Origin: RGIG4608 sp045651165 | GTDB lineage: Bacteria; Bacillota; Clostridia; Oscillospirales; CAG-272 | Length of the DNA stretch: 64,000 nt | Direction: 5' to 3' | Assembly (NCBI GenBank): GCA_045651165.1 | Contig: JAZRRX010000037.1 | Location: 9,347 to 73,346, forward strand | In this document: piece by piece, positions 8,643 to 16,741 of the stretch | How positions within the stretch are numbered: the first letter of the stretch is position 1 | How the letters are laid out: each line of letters starts with the position of its first letter | The notes under the pieces: generated by a model | Seen by the model: the letters and a program-made list of their open reading frames with translations, nothing else | What the model was told of the DNA's origin: nothing | The model's database searches: none | Program-made: the position numbers and the translations under genes

Positions 8643-8996
8643 TTAAATGGACTTTATTTTGGGCGCTATTTTGTCAATCGCTTTTCCTTTTAATCGAAAT
8701 ACACTACGCCTTGAAATACCAAGTATTTTTGCGCAATTTTCAAGCGTATTTCCCTTTATGTAGTAGTGATATAAAAACAATCGCTCGCGCGAGTCGGGGA
8801 CCTCGAGTATCGTGGATCTAATTGCATACATCTGCGCTCGCATAGCAGCTTCATCAAGCGTGTATTCTTCGCCAAACGTTCTTCCATAGGACCTTGACGA
8901 CAATAAAACGTCATTCATAGCACGATACGATCGCAAAATTCTATCGCACTCCACTCGCGCAAGCTTTGTTTTTTCTTGGTTAAAACCGCCTTCCAT
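8643..8996 (-). CDS. Sigma-factor-like / DUF1492-type HTH protein
   Basis: 117 residues. The C-terminal half reads VPDSRERLFLYHYYIKG followed by CAKILGISRRSVFRLKGKA, a region-4-like helix-turn-helix as found in RinA/ArpU/DUF1492 phage-type activators and sigma-70 region 4. The N-terminal half is an alpha-helical region without a region 2, so it is not a complete sigma factor. Ribosome site GAAAGGATG. A LexA-type palindrome lies about 58 bp upstream (9054-9068), suggesting SOS control. Target genes are unknown. Confidence 0.7.
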   Translation of the reverse strand: MEGGFNQEKTKLARVECDRILRSYRAMNDVLLSSRSYGRTFGEEYTLDEAAMRAQMYAIRSTILEVPDSRERLFLYHYYIKGNTLENCAKILGISRRSVFRLKGKAIDKIAPKIKSI

Positions 8997-9053
8997 TTTA
9001 CATCATCCTTTCTTTTACCTATATCTTGGTGTATTTTTAATTAATAATAATTT

Positions 9054-9068
9054 GAACATTTGTTCGTG
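9054..9068. promoter_or_regulatory. LexA-type SOS box
   Basis: GAACATTTGTTCGTG contains GAAC-N4-GTTC, the half-site arrangement of the Gram-positive LexA (DinR) box. It is an exact 15-nt reverse complement of the site at 9443-9457 and lies upstream of the sigma-like gene. Confidence 0.6.
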
Positions 9069-9094
9069 CTTGAGGGTTTTAAAAACTCTACCTT

Positions 9095-9388
9095 TCAGTA
9101 GAGCATATCGAAAAAATCTTTTATATCAGAGCAATCAAGAAACTCTAGAAGCTCGGGGGAGATGAGCTCCTCAGCACACTCTGTGCAAAGAAATTTTCCA
9201 TTTTTTCTGTAATGTTTGTCATCTTCATATATCCCCTGTTCGCAACTTGCACATTTGCCTATGTGAGAACCCACACCCGAAACATATCCTGTGAAATTAG
9301 GGCATGATGAGGGACATTCGTATTGATTACAATATTCGCAAATAATTATCACTCCTTTAAATACAATTTCACTTGAAATTTCATTCAA
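9095..9388 (-). CDS. Small double-zinc-finger protein, unknown
   Basis: Cys-rich protein with CEYC-x4-CPSSC near the start, then CASC-x17-CTEC in a LIM-like or treble-clef arrangement, and an acidic C-terminal helix. The start is uncertain. The first in-frame ATG (9388) has no ribosome site, whereas AAAGGAG at about 9350-9357 sits a few bases before ATT ATT TGC, so translation may really begin at an ATT (9346 or 9343), giving about 82 residues. A LexA-type palindrome lies about 55 bp upstream of 9388. Possibly DNA- or RNA-binding; no family named. Confidence 0.6.
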   Translation of the reverse strand: MNEISSEIVFKGVIIICEYCNQYECPSSCPNFTGYVSGVGSHIGKCASCEQGIYEDDKHYRKNGKFLCTECAEELISPELLEFLDCSDIKDFFDMLY

Positions 9389-9401
9389 TATGTTGTATAA
9401 T
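9373..9401 (+). promoter_or_regulatory. Promoter of ABC-F gene with long leader
   Basis: TTGAAA, 17-nt spacer, TATAAT. It implies an untranslated leader of about 130 nt that contains the LexA-type palindrome and an A/T-rich stretch. No riboswitch or clear attenuator was recognised in it. Confidence 0.6.
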
Positions 9402-9442
9402 AGTTAAGATATGTTTATTCATCTCAACTCGGAGAGAAATTC

Positions 9443-9457
9443 ACGAACAAATGTTCT
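9443..9457. promoter_or_regulatory. Second LexA-type SOS box
   Basis: CACGAACAAATGTTC contains CGAAC-N4-GTTC and is the exact reverse complement of 9054-9068. It lies upstream of the minus-strand zinc-finger gene and inside the leader of the ABC-F gene. Confidence 0.6.
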
Positions 9458-9538
9458 TGATGCAATTATATAACATATTTTTCCTTTTGTCAAGGGAATT
9501 TTATGATATTTTTAATTTTTTTAGAAAGGGGTTTTTCA

Positions 9539-11470
9539 ATGCTTGCAATTACAGTTAATGAACTTGCTATGTCTTTTGGAGCAAGAGATTTATTCAAAAA
9601 AATAAGTTTTGCTCTTGAAGAAAATGACAAGCTCGGCATTATTGGCACAAATGGATGTGGCAAGTCCACCCTTTTTAAGATAATTCTTGGTGAAACCGAT
9701 GCCACAAGTGGCAATGTATTTATCGCAAAAAACAAAACTATTGGCATTTTGACCCAGGATTGCGCCTTTGAAGTATCAGACCTCGTTGGCAGAACTGCGC
9801 TTGAACAGATGTATGCCGCCTTCCCCGAGCTCATTCGAATGGAAGAAAAGCTTGCTTTTCTTGAAGAAAAAATGGCAAGTGAAGTGAACCCTAATGAACA
9901 CATCAAATTAAGTGAAGAATATCACGAGTTATATACAAAATTTTCAAACCTTGGTGGTCTTGATTATAAGAGCCGTTGCGCTTCAATCCTTCTCAAAATG
10001 GGCTTTGAAGAGCGCGCCTTATCCCTTGATGTAGATAAACTTTCAGGTGGCCAAAGAACACGTCTTGCTCTTTCAAAGCAACTTTGTCGCGAGCCAGATT
10101 TGTTGCTCCTCGACGAGCCTACAAACCACCTTGACATCGAAACTGTTCAGGTACTTGAAAATTATATAAAAAATTACAAAAAATGTGTACTCATCATCTC
10201 GCACGATAGATATTTCCTCGACCAAGTTACAAACAAAACCTTGGCTATGGAGCACGGTGAGGCAAAGCTCTATAACGGCAACTATACCCAAAGTATGAAG
10301 CAACGCGAGATTGACCGCGAGATTGCAGAAAAGCACTATATCAATCAACAAAGAGAAATTGCACGTCAAGAGGCTTATATTGCCCAGCAACGTGCTTGGA
10401 ATAGAGAACGAAATATCGTTGCCGCCGAAAGCCGTCAAAAAATGCTTGACAAAATGGTTAAGCTCGAGCGTCCTAAAGAAGCGCCAAAGCCCGTAAAAAT
10501 AAAATTCACTCAATCACTGCAAAGTGGAAACGAGGTTTTAAGGGTTGCTGGACTTTCAAAATTTTTCGGTGAAAAGAAGCTTTTTGAAAATATGGACTTT
10601 CTTATTCGCAGAAGTGAAAGGGTTTTCATCATCGGCAAAAACGGATGTGGTAAATCCACCCTTTTAAAGATGCTTGTCGGTGAATGTGAAATATCAAGGG
10701 GTGTAATTGAGGCAGGATATAACGTCGAAATCGGCTATTTCGATCAGCAAAACCAAAACTTGACCGAGAGCAACACAGTTCTTGACGAGCTTTGGAATGC
10801 CTATCCCGACAAAAAAGAATTTGAAATCAGAAGCGCGCTCGCACGATTCCGTTTTAGCGCAGATGATTGCGAAAAGACCGTTTCGGTACTTTCGGGTGGC
10901 GAGCGAGCAAGATTGACACTTGCTAAACTCATTCTTTCACCCATGAATTTGCTCATTCTTGACGAGCCAACCAACCACCTTGACATTATGTCACGCGAGG
11001 CGCTTGAATCGGCTCTTGAAGAATTTGGTGGCACAATTCTCATCGTCAGCCACGATAGATATCTTGTAAATAAGCTTGCAACAAGAGTAATTGAAATTGA
11101 TAACGAAAGAAGCACGGGCTCTGATTTTATTGACTACCCCGTATTCAACGTTGGCAATGCCTTTGCAGAATTTATGCACCATAAAGAAACACACCTTGTG
11201 TCTTCCCTCTCAGTTGAAGTTGAAAAATCTCCAACAGCGCAAAAAGAGGATTTTATGGCTCGTAAAAAGCAAGCATCCGATGCAAGACGTGAGCAAAAGC
11301 GCATTGAAAATCTCAAAAAAGAGCAAGAGCAAATTGAAAAAGAACTCGAGCAAATTGAAGCAGACCTCTATGGTGATGCCGCAACGGATTATAAAAAAGC
11401 AGCCGAGCTCACCGCCAAAAAGGATGCTCTCGAAGAGCGCCTTATGGAAATTTATGAGGAATTAGAATGA
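9539..11470 (+). CDS. ABC-F family ATPase (ribosome-associated)
   Basis: Twin-ATPase protein of the ABC-F translation-factor family, which binds the ribosomal E site. First ATPase: Walker A GTNGCGKST near 36, signature LSGGQRTRLALSKQL, Walker B LLLLDEPTNHLD. A long charged inter-domain linker (P-site interaction motif region) follows, and the second ATPase has GKNGCGKST, LSGGERARLTLAKL and LLILDEPTNHLD. The last 90 residues are a highly charged coiled coil, as in YdiF/Uup. The ATG at 9539 follows GAAAGGGG. No membrane domain is present, so it is not a transporter. Housekeeping versus antibiotic-resistance ABC-F cannot be settled here; the YdiF-like layout favours housekeeping. Confidence 0.93.
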   Translation: MLAITVNELAMSFGARDLFKKISFALEENDKLGIIGTNGCGKSTLFKIILGETDATSGNVFIAKNKTIGILTQDCAFEVSDLVGRTALEQMYAAFPELIRMEEKLAFLEEKMASEVNPNEHIKLSEEYHELYTKFSNLGGLDYKSRCASILLKMGFEERALSLDVDKLSGGQRTRLALSKQLCREPDLLLLDEPTNHLDIETVQVLENYIKNYKKCVLIISHDRYFLDQVTNKTLAMEHGEAKLYNGNYTQSMKQREIDREIAEKHYINQQREIARQEAYIAQQRAWNRERNIVAAESRQKMLDKMVKLERPKEAPKPVKIKFTQSLQSGNEVLRVAGLSKFFGEKKLFENMDFLIRRSERVFIIGKNGCGKSTLLKMLVGECEISRGVIEAGYNVEIGYFDQQNQNLTESNTVLDELWNAYPDKKEFEIRSALARFRFSADDCEKTVSVLSGGERARLTLAKLILSPMNLLILDEPTNHLDIMSREALESALEEFGGTILIVSHDRYLVNKLATRVIEIDNERSTGSDFIDYPVFNVGNAFAEFMHHKETHLVSSLSVEVEKSPTAQKEDFMARKKQASDARREQKRIENLKKEQEQIEKELEQIEADLYGDAATDYKKAAELTAKKDALEERLMEIYEELE

Positions 11471-11473
11471 TAT

Positions 11474-11504
11474 AAAAGGAACGGACAAAAGCCCGTTCCT
11501 TTTT
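11474..11504. terminator. Bidirectional terminator
   Basis: AAAAGGAACGG pairs with CCGTTCCTTTT across about 8 nt; it separates the convergent ABC-F and amidohydrolase genes. Confidence 0.88.
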
Positions 11505-11528
11505 CATTACTACCAAAACTATTATTTT

Positions 11529-12677
11529 CTATTCATCACTTTGACTTTTTTGCCACGCGATTTCACCGTTCACAATGGTATATTTCACAGTAGATGCTAT
11601 TTCCAAAGGATCACCGTCATAGATGACAATGTCGGCATCCTTTCCCTCTTTTAAGCTGCCCAATCGGTGATCCACTCGGCAAATGCGCGCGGCATCTATT
11701 GTAATAGCTCGCAGCGCTCCCCATTTGCTCATGCCCTCCTTAACAGCAAGACCTGCACATAGTGGTAGATATTGAATTCTTGACACAGGATGATCCGTTG
11801 TCAGTGCCACTGTTGCTCCAGATTTTTGCAATACACCCGCCGTTTTGAAATCCGAAAGACTAACCTCATCCTTGCTTCGTGATGCAAGCGAAGGCCCAAC
11901 GATAGCAGGATATCCGCTTTTCGCAATCTCGTCTGCAATCAAATGCCCTTCAGTACAATGATCCAGTGTAAGTCCCAATCCAAATTCATCAGCTATTCTA
12001 ATTGCGGTAAAAATATCATCGGCTCGATGCACATGCGCTTTAAGTGGTATCTTTTTTTCAAACAAATCACGGTAACATTCCATACAAAATGATTGCTGAT
12101 TACAGTTATCGCCACTAAAATACTGCCTTGCTTTCGTCAACTCTTCTCTAATCAACGATGCAATTCCCATACGGGTGGAGGGTATATTTCCATTTGTTCC
12201 ATAATTATTCATTGGATTTTCGCCAAAGGCAATTTTTATCGCCGCAGGCGCAAGGACAATCATATCATCAATTCGTCTGCCGTGTGTTTTGATGAAAGCA
12301 AACTGCCCTCCAATTGGATTTGCACTACCAGGGCCTACCATCACGCCTGTGATACCAACAGCCAAAGCGTTGTGAAATGCGCTATCCATTGGATTTATTG
12401 AATCAATAGCACGAACGCACGGAGTAATGGGATTAGTCCCTTCGTTAGTTTGATCGCCTGGATTACTTTTCTTTTCTTCTGCCATTCCTATGTGGCTATG
12501 AGCATCGATAAAACCCGGATATACTCGAAGCCCTGATGCATCAATGATTTTCATTCTTTCAGTGGGTGTTATATTTCCCGCTATCCTAATTATTTTTCCC
12601 TTATCTATCAAAACATCAGCATAGCTTTCTTTTTTTGTTTCCATGGTAAAAACCAATCCATTTTGAATTAAAATCAC
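11529..12677 (-). CDS. Amidohydrolase (imidazolonepropionase-like)
   Basis: Metal-dependent hydrolase of the amidohydrolase superfamily, 382 residues with a GTG start after GGGAGATAAATGC. Metal-ligand blocks are in order: GFIDAHSHIG (HxH, near 55-62), LKAHVHRADD, LDHCTEGH and the TTDHP aspartate. The C-terminal GKDADIVIYDGDPL closes the composite beta-sandwich domain. Sequences of this branch in Clostridia are usually annotated only as amidohydrolase; the substrate (cyclic amide, hydantoin or N-acyl compound) cannot be read off. Single gene. Confidence 0.88.
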   Translation of the reverse strand: MILIQNGLVFTMETKKESYADVLIDKGKIIRIAGNITPTERMKIIDASGLRVYPGFIDAHSHIGMAEEKKSNPGDQTNEGTNPITPCVRAIDSINPMDSAFHNALAVGITGVMVGPGSANPIGGQFAFIKTHGRRIDDMIVLAPAAIKIAFGENPMNNYGTNGNIPSTRMGIASLIREELTKARQYFSGDNCNQQSFCMECYRDLFEKKIPLKAHVHRADDIFTAIRIADEFGLGLTLDHCTEGHLIADEIAKSGYPAIVGPSLASRSKDEVSLSDFKTAGVLQKSGATVALTTDHPVSRIQYLPLCAGLAVKEGMSKWGALRAITIDAARICRVDHRLGSLKEGKDADIVIYDGDPLEIASTVKYTIVNGEIAWQKSQSDE

Positions 12678-12706
12678 GCATTTATCTCCCTAAAATTTTT
12701 TTCATG

Positions 12707-12739
12707 TATAGTTTGTCTTAAAGCGGTCAAAACTATACT
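12707..12739 (+). promoter_or_regulatory. Promoter with operator-like inverted repeat
   Basis: TATAGTTT and AAACTATA form an 8-bp inverted repeat with a 15-nt gap; the right arm overlaps the -10 TATACT, with TTGTCT 15 nt before it. A repressor site is an inference. Confidence 0.45.
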
Positions 12740-12767
12740 CGTTACCAAAATTAAAGGAGAAAATTTT

Positions 12768-13040
12768 ATGAACAATAATTATCAAAACAACCAAAACAAC
12801 CAAAACAACCAAAACAATCAAAACAATAGCAACAAGAACAATCAGAATAACAGCAATAACTATCAGAACAATAACAACTACCAGAACAATAGTAACAACA
12901 GTAACAACAACTATCAGAACAATAACAACCAGAACAACAGCAACAACAAGAACAATAATAACCAAAACAACCAGAACAACAACAAAAACAACAATCAAAA
13001 CAACCAAAATCGCTTTAATAATCAGAATAACAATAGATAA
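12768..13040 (+). CDS. Asn/Gln-rich low-complexity protein
   Basis: 90 residues, almost all Asn and Gln in short units such as NNQ and NNYQ, with a few Tyr, Ser, Lys and one Arg-Phe near the end. It starts at an ATG 8 nt after AAAGGAG, has a promoter-like element upstream and ends before a strong terminator, so it looks like a true, separately transcribed gene rather than a shadow. There is no signal peptide and no domain. Composition matches prion-like or amyloid-forming sequences. The underlying DNA is an AAC/CAA-type repeat, so copy number may vary between strains. Confidence 0.65.
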   Translation: MNNNYQNNQNNQNNQNNQNNSNKNNQNNSNNYQNNNNYQNNSNNSNNNYQNNNNQNNSNNKNNNNQNNQNNNKNNNQNNQNRFNNQNNNR

Positions 13041-13092
13041 AAACAATACTAGTTATCATCCTCAAAATTCGCAACAAACTATTAAAAGCGAA

Positions 13093-13128
13093 AAAACGCC
13101 TTCCGCATTTATTTGCGGAAGGCGTTTT
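13093..13128. terminator. Bidirectional terminator
   Basis: AAAACGCCTTCCGC and its exact complement form a 14-bp stem between the Asn/Gln-rich gene and the convergent CofE-like gene. Confidence 0.92.
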
Positions 13129-13161
13129 ATATTGATTAAAATTTGCTAAATAAATTTTATA

Positions 13162-14355
13162 TTATTCAGTAGTATAGTTGTCAAAATATCCCTGAATCCA
13201 AACGATTGGTGTACCCTTATCGCCGGAGCCGGATGTAAGGTCGCAAAGTGAACCGATAAGGTCAGTAAGCTGACGAGGTGTTGTACCTTCAGACGCCATT
13301 TTACCAACAAGGTTATCATCCTTTTGAGTAATTCTTTCCTTAATAGCATCCTTAAGAGCATCACCTGAAAGGTCTGCAAAATCGTTGTCTGCAAGATACT
13401 TGAGCTTAAGCTCATTGGGTGTGCCTTCAAGACCTGATGTATAAGCAGGAGAAACAACGGGGTCAGCAAGCTCCCAAATCTTACCTACAGGGTCCTTAAA
13501 CGCGCCGTCACCATAAACCATTACCTCAATGCGCTTACCTGTTGCATCAAACAATCTCTTTTGAATGTCTTCAACAACAACCTGGCAATCTCTTGGGAAG
13601 AGCTTAACCTGCTCATCAGTTGCCTTGTTTGAACCAAGAAGACCGTAATGCTCGTTATAACCACTACCGTTTACGCTTTCAGACAAAATGTCGTCAAGAC
13701 CATAAACTTTTTCAGCACCTGCAGCCTTCAAAAGTCTCTTGCTTCTGTGTCTTGTGTGAATGTCACAAGTCAAAACGTTCTTTGTGTAAGGAAGAACTGC
13801 TCTTGGGTCATTTGCAAAGATAATTTCGCAATCAGCACCCTGTTCTCTTATAAGTTCTTCATAAAATTCAACGTAGTCAACACCAGTAAATCTGTGTTTT
13901 TCATAACCAAAAAGCTCTCTATACTTTTCAAGTGTCAAAACATCGCTGTAGGGGTTAACACCCATTTCATCAACCTTGTCAAGGGATACAAGATGGTTAC
14001 CAACCTCGTCAGAGGGGTATGAGAGCATAAGAACAATCTTCTTTGCACCTCTTGCAATACCCGTAAGACAAACTGAAAATCTGTTTCTGCTAAGGATTGG
14101 CAAAATAACAGCAACTGTTTCTCCACCAAACTTTGCTCTAATGTCAGTTGCAATATCGTCAATTGTTGCATAGTTGCCCTGTGCACGAGCAACGATAGCT
14201 TCGGTCATCGCAACAACGTCGCGATCTCTAATTTCAATATTTTCTTCTCTAGATGCTTCAAGTATGCAGTTTGTAACAATCTCAGCAATATTGTCGCCAT
14301 TTCTAATAATTGGTGCTCTAACACCACGAGAAACTGTACCAATAGTACGACTCAT
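13162..14355 (-). CDS. Coenzyme F420-0:L-glutamate ligase (CofE)-like protein
   Basis: 397 residues with CofE-family features: an N-terminal GVRAPIIRNGD segment, VVAMTEAIVARAQGNYA, a central DCQVVVEDIQ block and VYGDGAFKDPVGKIWELADP. In methanogens and actinobacteria CofE adds glutamate to F420-0 in a GTP-dependent reaction. Clostridia generally lack F420, and no other F420 gene is nearby, so a different amide-bond reaction (for example on a cell-wall or folate-like acceptor) is possible. It is about 120 residues longer than classical CofE. Single gene, adjacent to a D-Ala-D-Ala carboxypeptidase. Confidence 0.8.
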   Translation of the reverse strand: MSRTIGTVSRGVRAPIIRNGDNIAEIVTNCILEASREENIEIRDRDVVAMTEAIVARAQGNYATIDDIATDIRAKFGGETVAVILPILSRNRFSVCLTGIARGAKKIVLMLSYPSDEVGNHLVSLDKVDEMGVNPYSDVLTLEKYRELFGYEKHRFTGVDYVEFYEELIREQGADCEIIFANDPRAVLPYTKNVLTCDIHTRHRSKRLLKAAGAEKVYGLDDILSESVNGSGYNEHYGLLGSNKATDEQVKLFPRDCQVVVEDIQKRLFDATGKRIEVMVYGDGAFKDPVGKIWELADPVVSPAYTSGLEGTPNELKLKYLADNDFADLSGDALKDAIKERITQKDDNLVGKMASEGTTPRQLTDLIGSLCDLTSGSGDKGTPIVWIQGYFDNYTTE

Positions 14356-14458
14356 AATAAAATCTCCTTTAAATTTAGGATTAACAAAAAAAGTATATCA
14401 CTATTTTTTTATCTTGTAAAGTTATTTTTTATAAAAAATTTAAATTTATGTGGTTTAT

Positions 14459-15544
14459 TTATGGATTTATGACATCAAATATTGTTTCCATATCTATAAT
14501 GGTATTTTTATTTGAAGGATATGCGTCAGATCTTACCGCTTTTGCGGTAACCAAAACAAAATATTCTCCTGTAACATCGTTTCTGATATACGAAACAAGA
14601 CAATATCCCGCCTTATCCTCAAGTCCGCTCTTTGCGGCAACAAGAGTATAATCATCCCCCAAAACTTTTTCGGGATTTGTACCCATATTGTTCAAGGTCT
14701 TTGAAAGAGTTGAGTTATAATATGTCATCTCAACAAAATCCAATTTGTAAGCAATTCCTCCAAAGAATGCAACACAATCATCATTTTCCATAGCATATGC
14801 CATAATTGCAGCCATATCACGGCAAGTAGTCTGGTTTTCTTCGGTATCCATACCGATTGCACCACCAAAATGAGTATTTTGAAGTCCAATTTTTTCTGCT
14901 TTTTGATTCATCAAGGTTACAAAATCTTCAATTGACAAGCCAAGATAATCCAAAAGACACAAAACAGAATCAGCACCCGACATATATGAAATTCCATAAA
15001 TCAAATCTCGCACACTCACTTTACTTCCAATACAACTTGAAAGCCAAGCGGTAGACGCTCCTTGCGGAACTGTATTCAAAATTTCACGAGTTATCACATA
15101 TTCGTCATCGAGATTTTCAATCAAATCAAGAGCAACTACAACCGTCATAACTTTTGTCATGGAGGCAGGATAAATCACCTCATCTGCATATTTATGTGCA
15201 AGAGTAGCCATGTCGGAAAGTCGCACCAAAATTGCATACTCGGATGACAACTCCATCTGATACAATCCCTTTCCCCCTTCGGTTGCAACATAAGTGGGAG
15301 TGGATGGGTCACCATTTGTTGAGGGGTTAGCACTTGTTGTTTGCTTAATTGGATTCCATGCAGGCAAGCTGAAATCACCAAACACCGCAAAAAATGTGCA
15401 AGTGATTATCGCAAGCACCACAATTGAAGCAATTATCACAAGAGAGGATTTCTTTGCATCATTGATGAAAGAGGAAGAAATAAATCTATTCTTGCTCTCC
15501 TTGTGGGTGCGAAGTTCCCCGCTGTTATATTTGTTTTTATTCAT
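14459..15544 (-). CDS. D-alanyl-D-alanine carboxypeptidase (S11 family, penicillin-binding)
   Basis: Serine peptidase that trims the terminal D-Ala of peptidoglycan stem peptides outside the membrane. A cytoplasmic tail of about 30 residues precedes one membrane segment (about 34-55), then a Thr/Ser/Pro linker and the catalytic domain. Active-site motifs: SMTK (SxxK) in YPASMTKVM; SYMSGAD, where the usual SGN is SGAD; and KSG in place of KTG near the C-terminus. The SGN substitution is mildly atypical. It starts 12 bp after the uracil-DNA glycosylase gene and is probably co-transcribed with it. Confidence 0.88.
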   Translation of the reverse strand: MNKNKYNSGELRTHKESKNRFISSSFINDAKKSSLVIIASIVVLAIITCTFFAVFGDFSLPAWNPIKQTTSANPSTNGDPSTPTYVATEGGKGLYQMELSSEYAILVRLSDMATLAHKYADEVIYPASMTKVMTVVVALDLIENLDDEYVITREILNTVPQGASTAWLSSCIGSKVSVRDLIYGISYMSGADSVLCLLDYLGLSIEDFVTLMNQKAEKIGLQNTHFGGAIGMDTEENQTTCRDMAAIMAYAMENDDCVAFFGGIAYKLDFVEMTYYNSTLSKTLNNMGTNPEKVLGDDYTLVAAKSGLEDKAGYCLVSYIRNDVTGEYFVLVTAKAVRSDAYPSNKNTIIDMETIFDVINP

Positions 15545-15556
15545 TTTTTCTCCAAA

Positions 15557-16117
15557 TCAATTATTTTTCATTTCATCAAGTTTTGCCTTGATTTGCTTCA
15601 TATCCTCAAGCATTTCTTCTTTTTTGCGAGGATCACGCAACAAAAGCGCAGGATGATATACAGCAGTCATCAAGAAATCGCCTCTCTGTACCCACTGTCC
15701 ATGCTCTTTGGTTATGCGATAATTTGGGTCAATAAGACGTTGCGCAGAAATTCTGCCAAGACAAATAATCATCTTGGGCTTTATGAGGCGTACTTGTTCG
15801 CGCAGATATCCCATACAGGCATCCTCTTCATCGGGTTTGGGATCACGATTTTTAGGAGGACGGCATTTGAGAATATTTGCAATATAAACACTCTCGCGAG
15901 GAATGTCAACTGCAAACAAAAACTTGTCAAGAAGCTGACCTGCACGTCCTACGAAAGGAGTGCCCGAAAGATCCTCTTTTTCACCGGGCGCTTCGCCAAC
16001 GAAAAGAATATCCGCTTCTCTGTTACCCACTCCAAAAACACAATTGGTTCTTGTTTTGTGAAGCTCGCACTTCTCACAAGAAGCGCATTCGTCATATAAT
16101 TCTTCCCAAGTTTTCAT
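15557..16117 (-). CDS. Type 4 uracil-DNA glycosylase
   Basis: Base-excision repair enzyme removing uracil from DNA. The family 4 (Fe-S) layout is clear: N-terminal CASCEKC cluster ligands (Cys14 and Cys17 or Cys11), the active-site GEAPGEKED with downstream GTPFVGRAGQLL, a second cysteine pair around ILKCRPPKN...DACMGYL for the [4Fe-4S] cluster, and the C-terminal VYHPALLLRDP. 186 residues is typical. It is the first gene of a pair with the D-Ala-D-Ala carboxypeptidase. Confidence 0.94.
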   Translation of the reverse strand: MKTWEELYDECASCEKCELHKTRTNCVFGVGNREADILFVGEAPGEKEDLSGTPFVGRAGQLLDKFLFAVDIPRESVYIANILKCRPPKNRDPKPDEEDACMGYLREQVRLIKPKMIICLGRISAQRLIDPNYRITKEHGQWVQRGDFLMTAVYHPALLLRDPRKKEEMLEDMKQIKAKLDEMKNN

Positions 16118-16232
16118 ATATCGACTCCTAGAAAATCAAATTCAAAGCCAAAAGGCAAATACAAAGTTATTATACCAAATTTTTGATAATTTTTCAACAG
16201 AAATATAAACATTTATTAATGTTTTTTAAACA

Positions 16233-16266
16233 AAAAAGATGTCTCACTTTAACAAGACACCTTTTT
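16233..16266 (-). terminator. Intrinsic terminator
   Basis: On the minus strand GGTGTCT and AGACATC (one G-U pair) form a stem followed by TTTTTT, just after the zinc-ribbon gene. Confidence 0.7.
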
Positions 16267-16279
16267 GTAGTTCAATTAA

Positions 16280-16606
16280 TCAAAACAAAAGACCAAAGAG
16301 AAAAAGTTCAGGAAGCGCCACTGCCAAAACAATTCCAAAAATAAATGATATTACCCATGAAATAATAGCTGTTACACCACATGCCTTTGCTTTGTGGGGC
16401 AATTCATTACCTTTTATAGCCCAATAAATTATTCCAAACAAAGGTATAAAGAAGGATAAAATACAAAGCCCAACACTTGCATTATCTTCAAACGGGTCAT
16501 AGTATGTACCGTTTTCGTTGGGATTGTATCCTGTAGAACATCCACATCCCGGGCAAATAACCGCCTCATTATGTATTTCTTTTCCACACTTAGTACAATA
16601 TTTCAT
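16280..16606 (-). CDS. Zinc-ribbon two-TM membrane protein
   Basis: 108 residues. The N-terminus MKYCTKCGKEI...VICPGCGC is a zinc-ribbon of the YfgJ/zinc_ribbon_2 type, followed by an Asn/Tyr/Asp-rich linker and two hydrophobic segments (about 45-65 and 75-103). The ATG at 16606 directly follows GGGGGTGTTTAT, so I prefer it over an ATG eight codons upstream. Such proteins are common and uncharacterised in Clostridia. Single gene. Confidence 0.72.
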   Translation of the reverse strand: MKYCTKCGKEIHNEAVICPGCGCSTGYNPNENGTYYDPFEDNASVGLCILSFFIPLFGIIYWAIKGNELPHKAKACGVTAIISWVISFIFGIVLAVALPELFLFGLLF

Positions 16607-16741
16607 ATAAACACCCCCTATATTGTTCACAATATATGCACCTATATTATAAATATAAAGTAAAATTTTGTCAAGTGTTTTTCAAAATATACTTATTAGC
16701 AATCAAAAAAGAATGTAAAATTGCATCTTTTTTGTTTATTA

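Noticed and set aside
12768..13040. Repeat array as a possible CRISPR
   Set aside because: Units are 3-9 nt codon-like repeats without spacers; no cas genes in the window.
12702..13046. Val/Ile-rich frame on the minus strand with membrane-like composition
   Set aside because: It is only the reverse reading of the AAC/CAA repeat of the Asn/Gln gene; the plus strand has the ribosome site and promoter.
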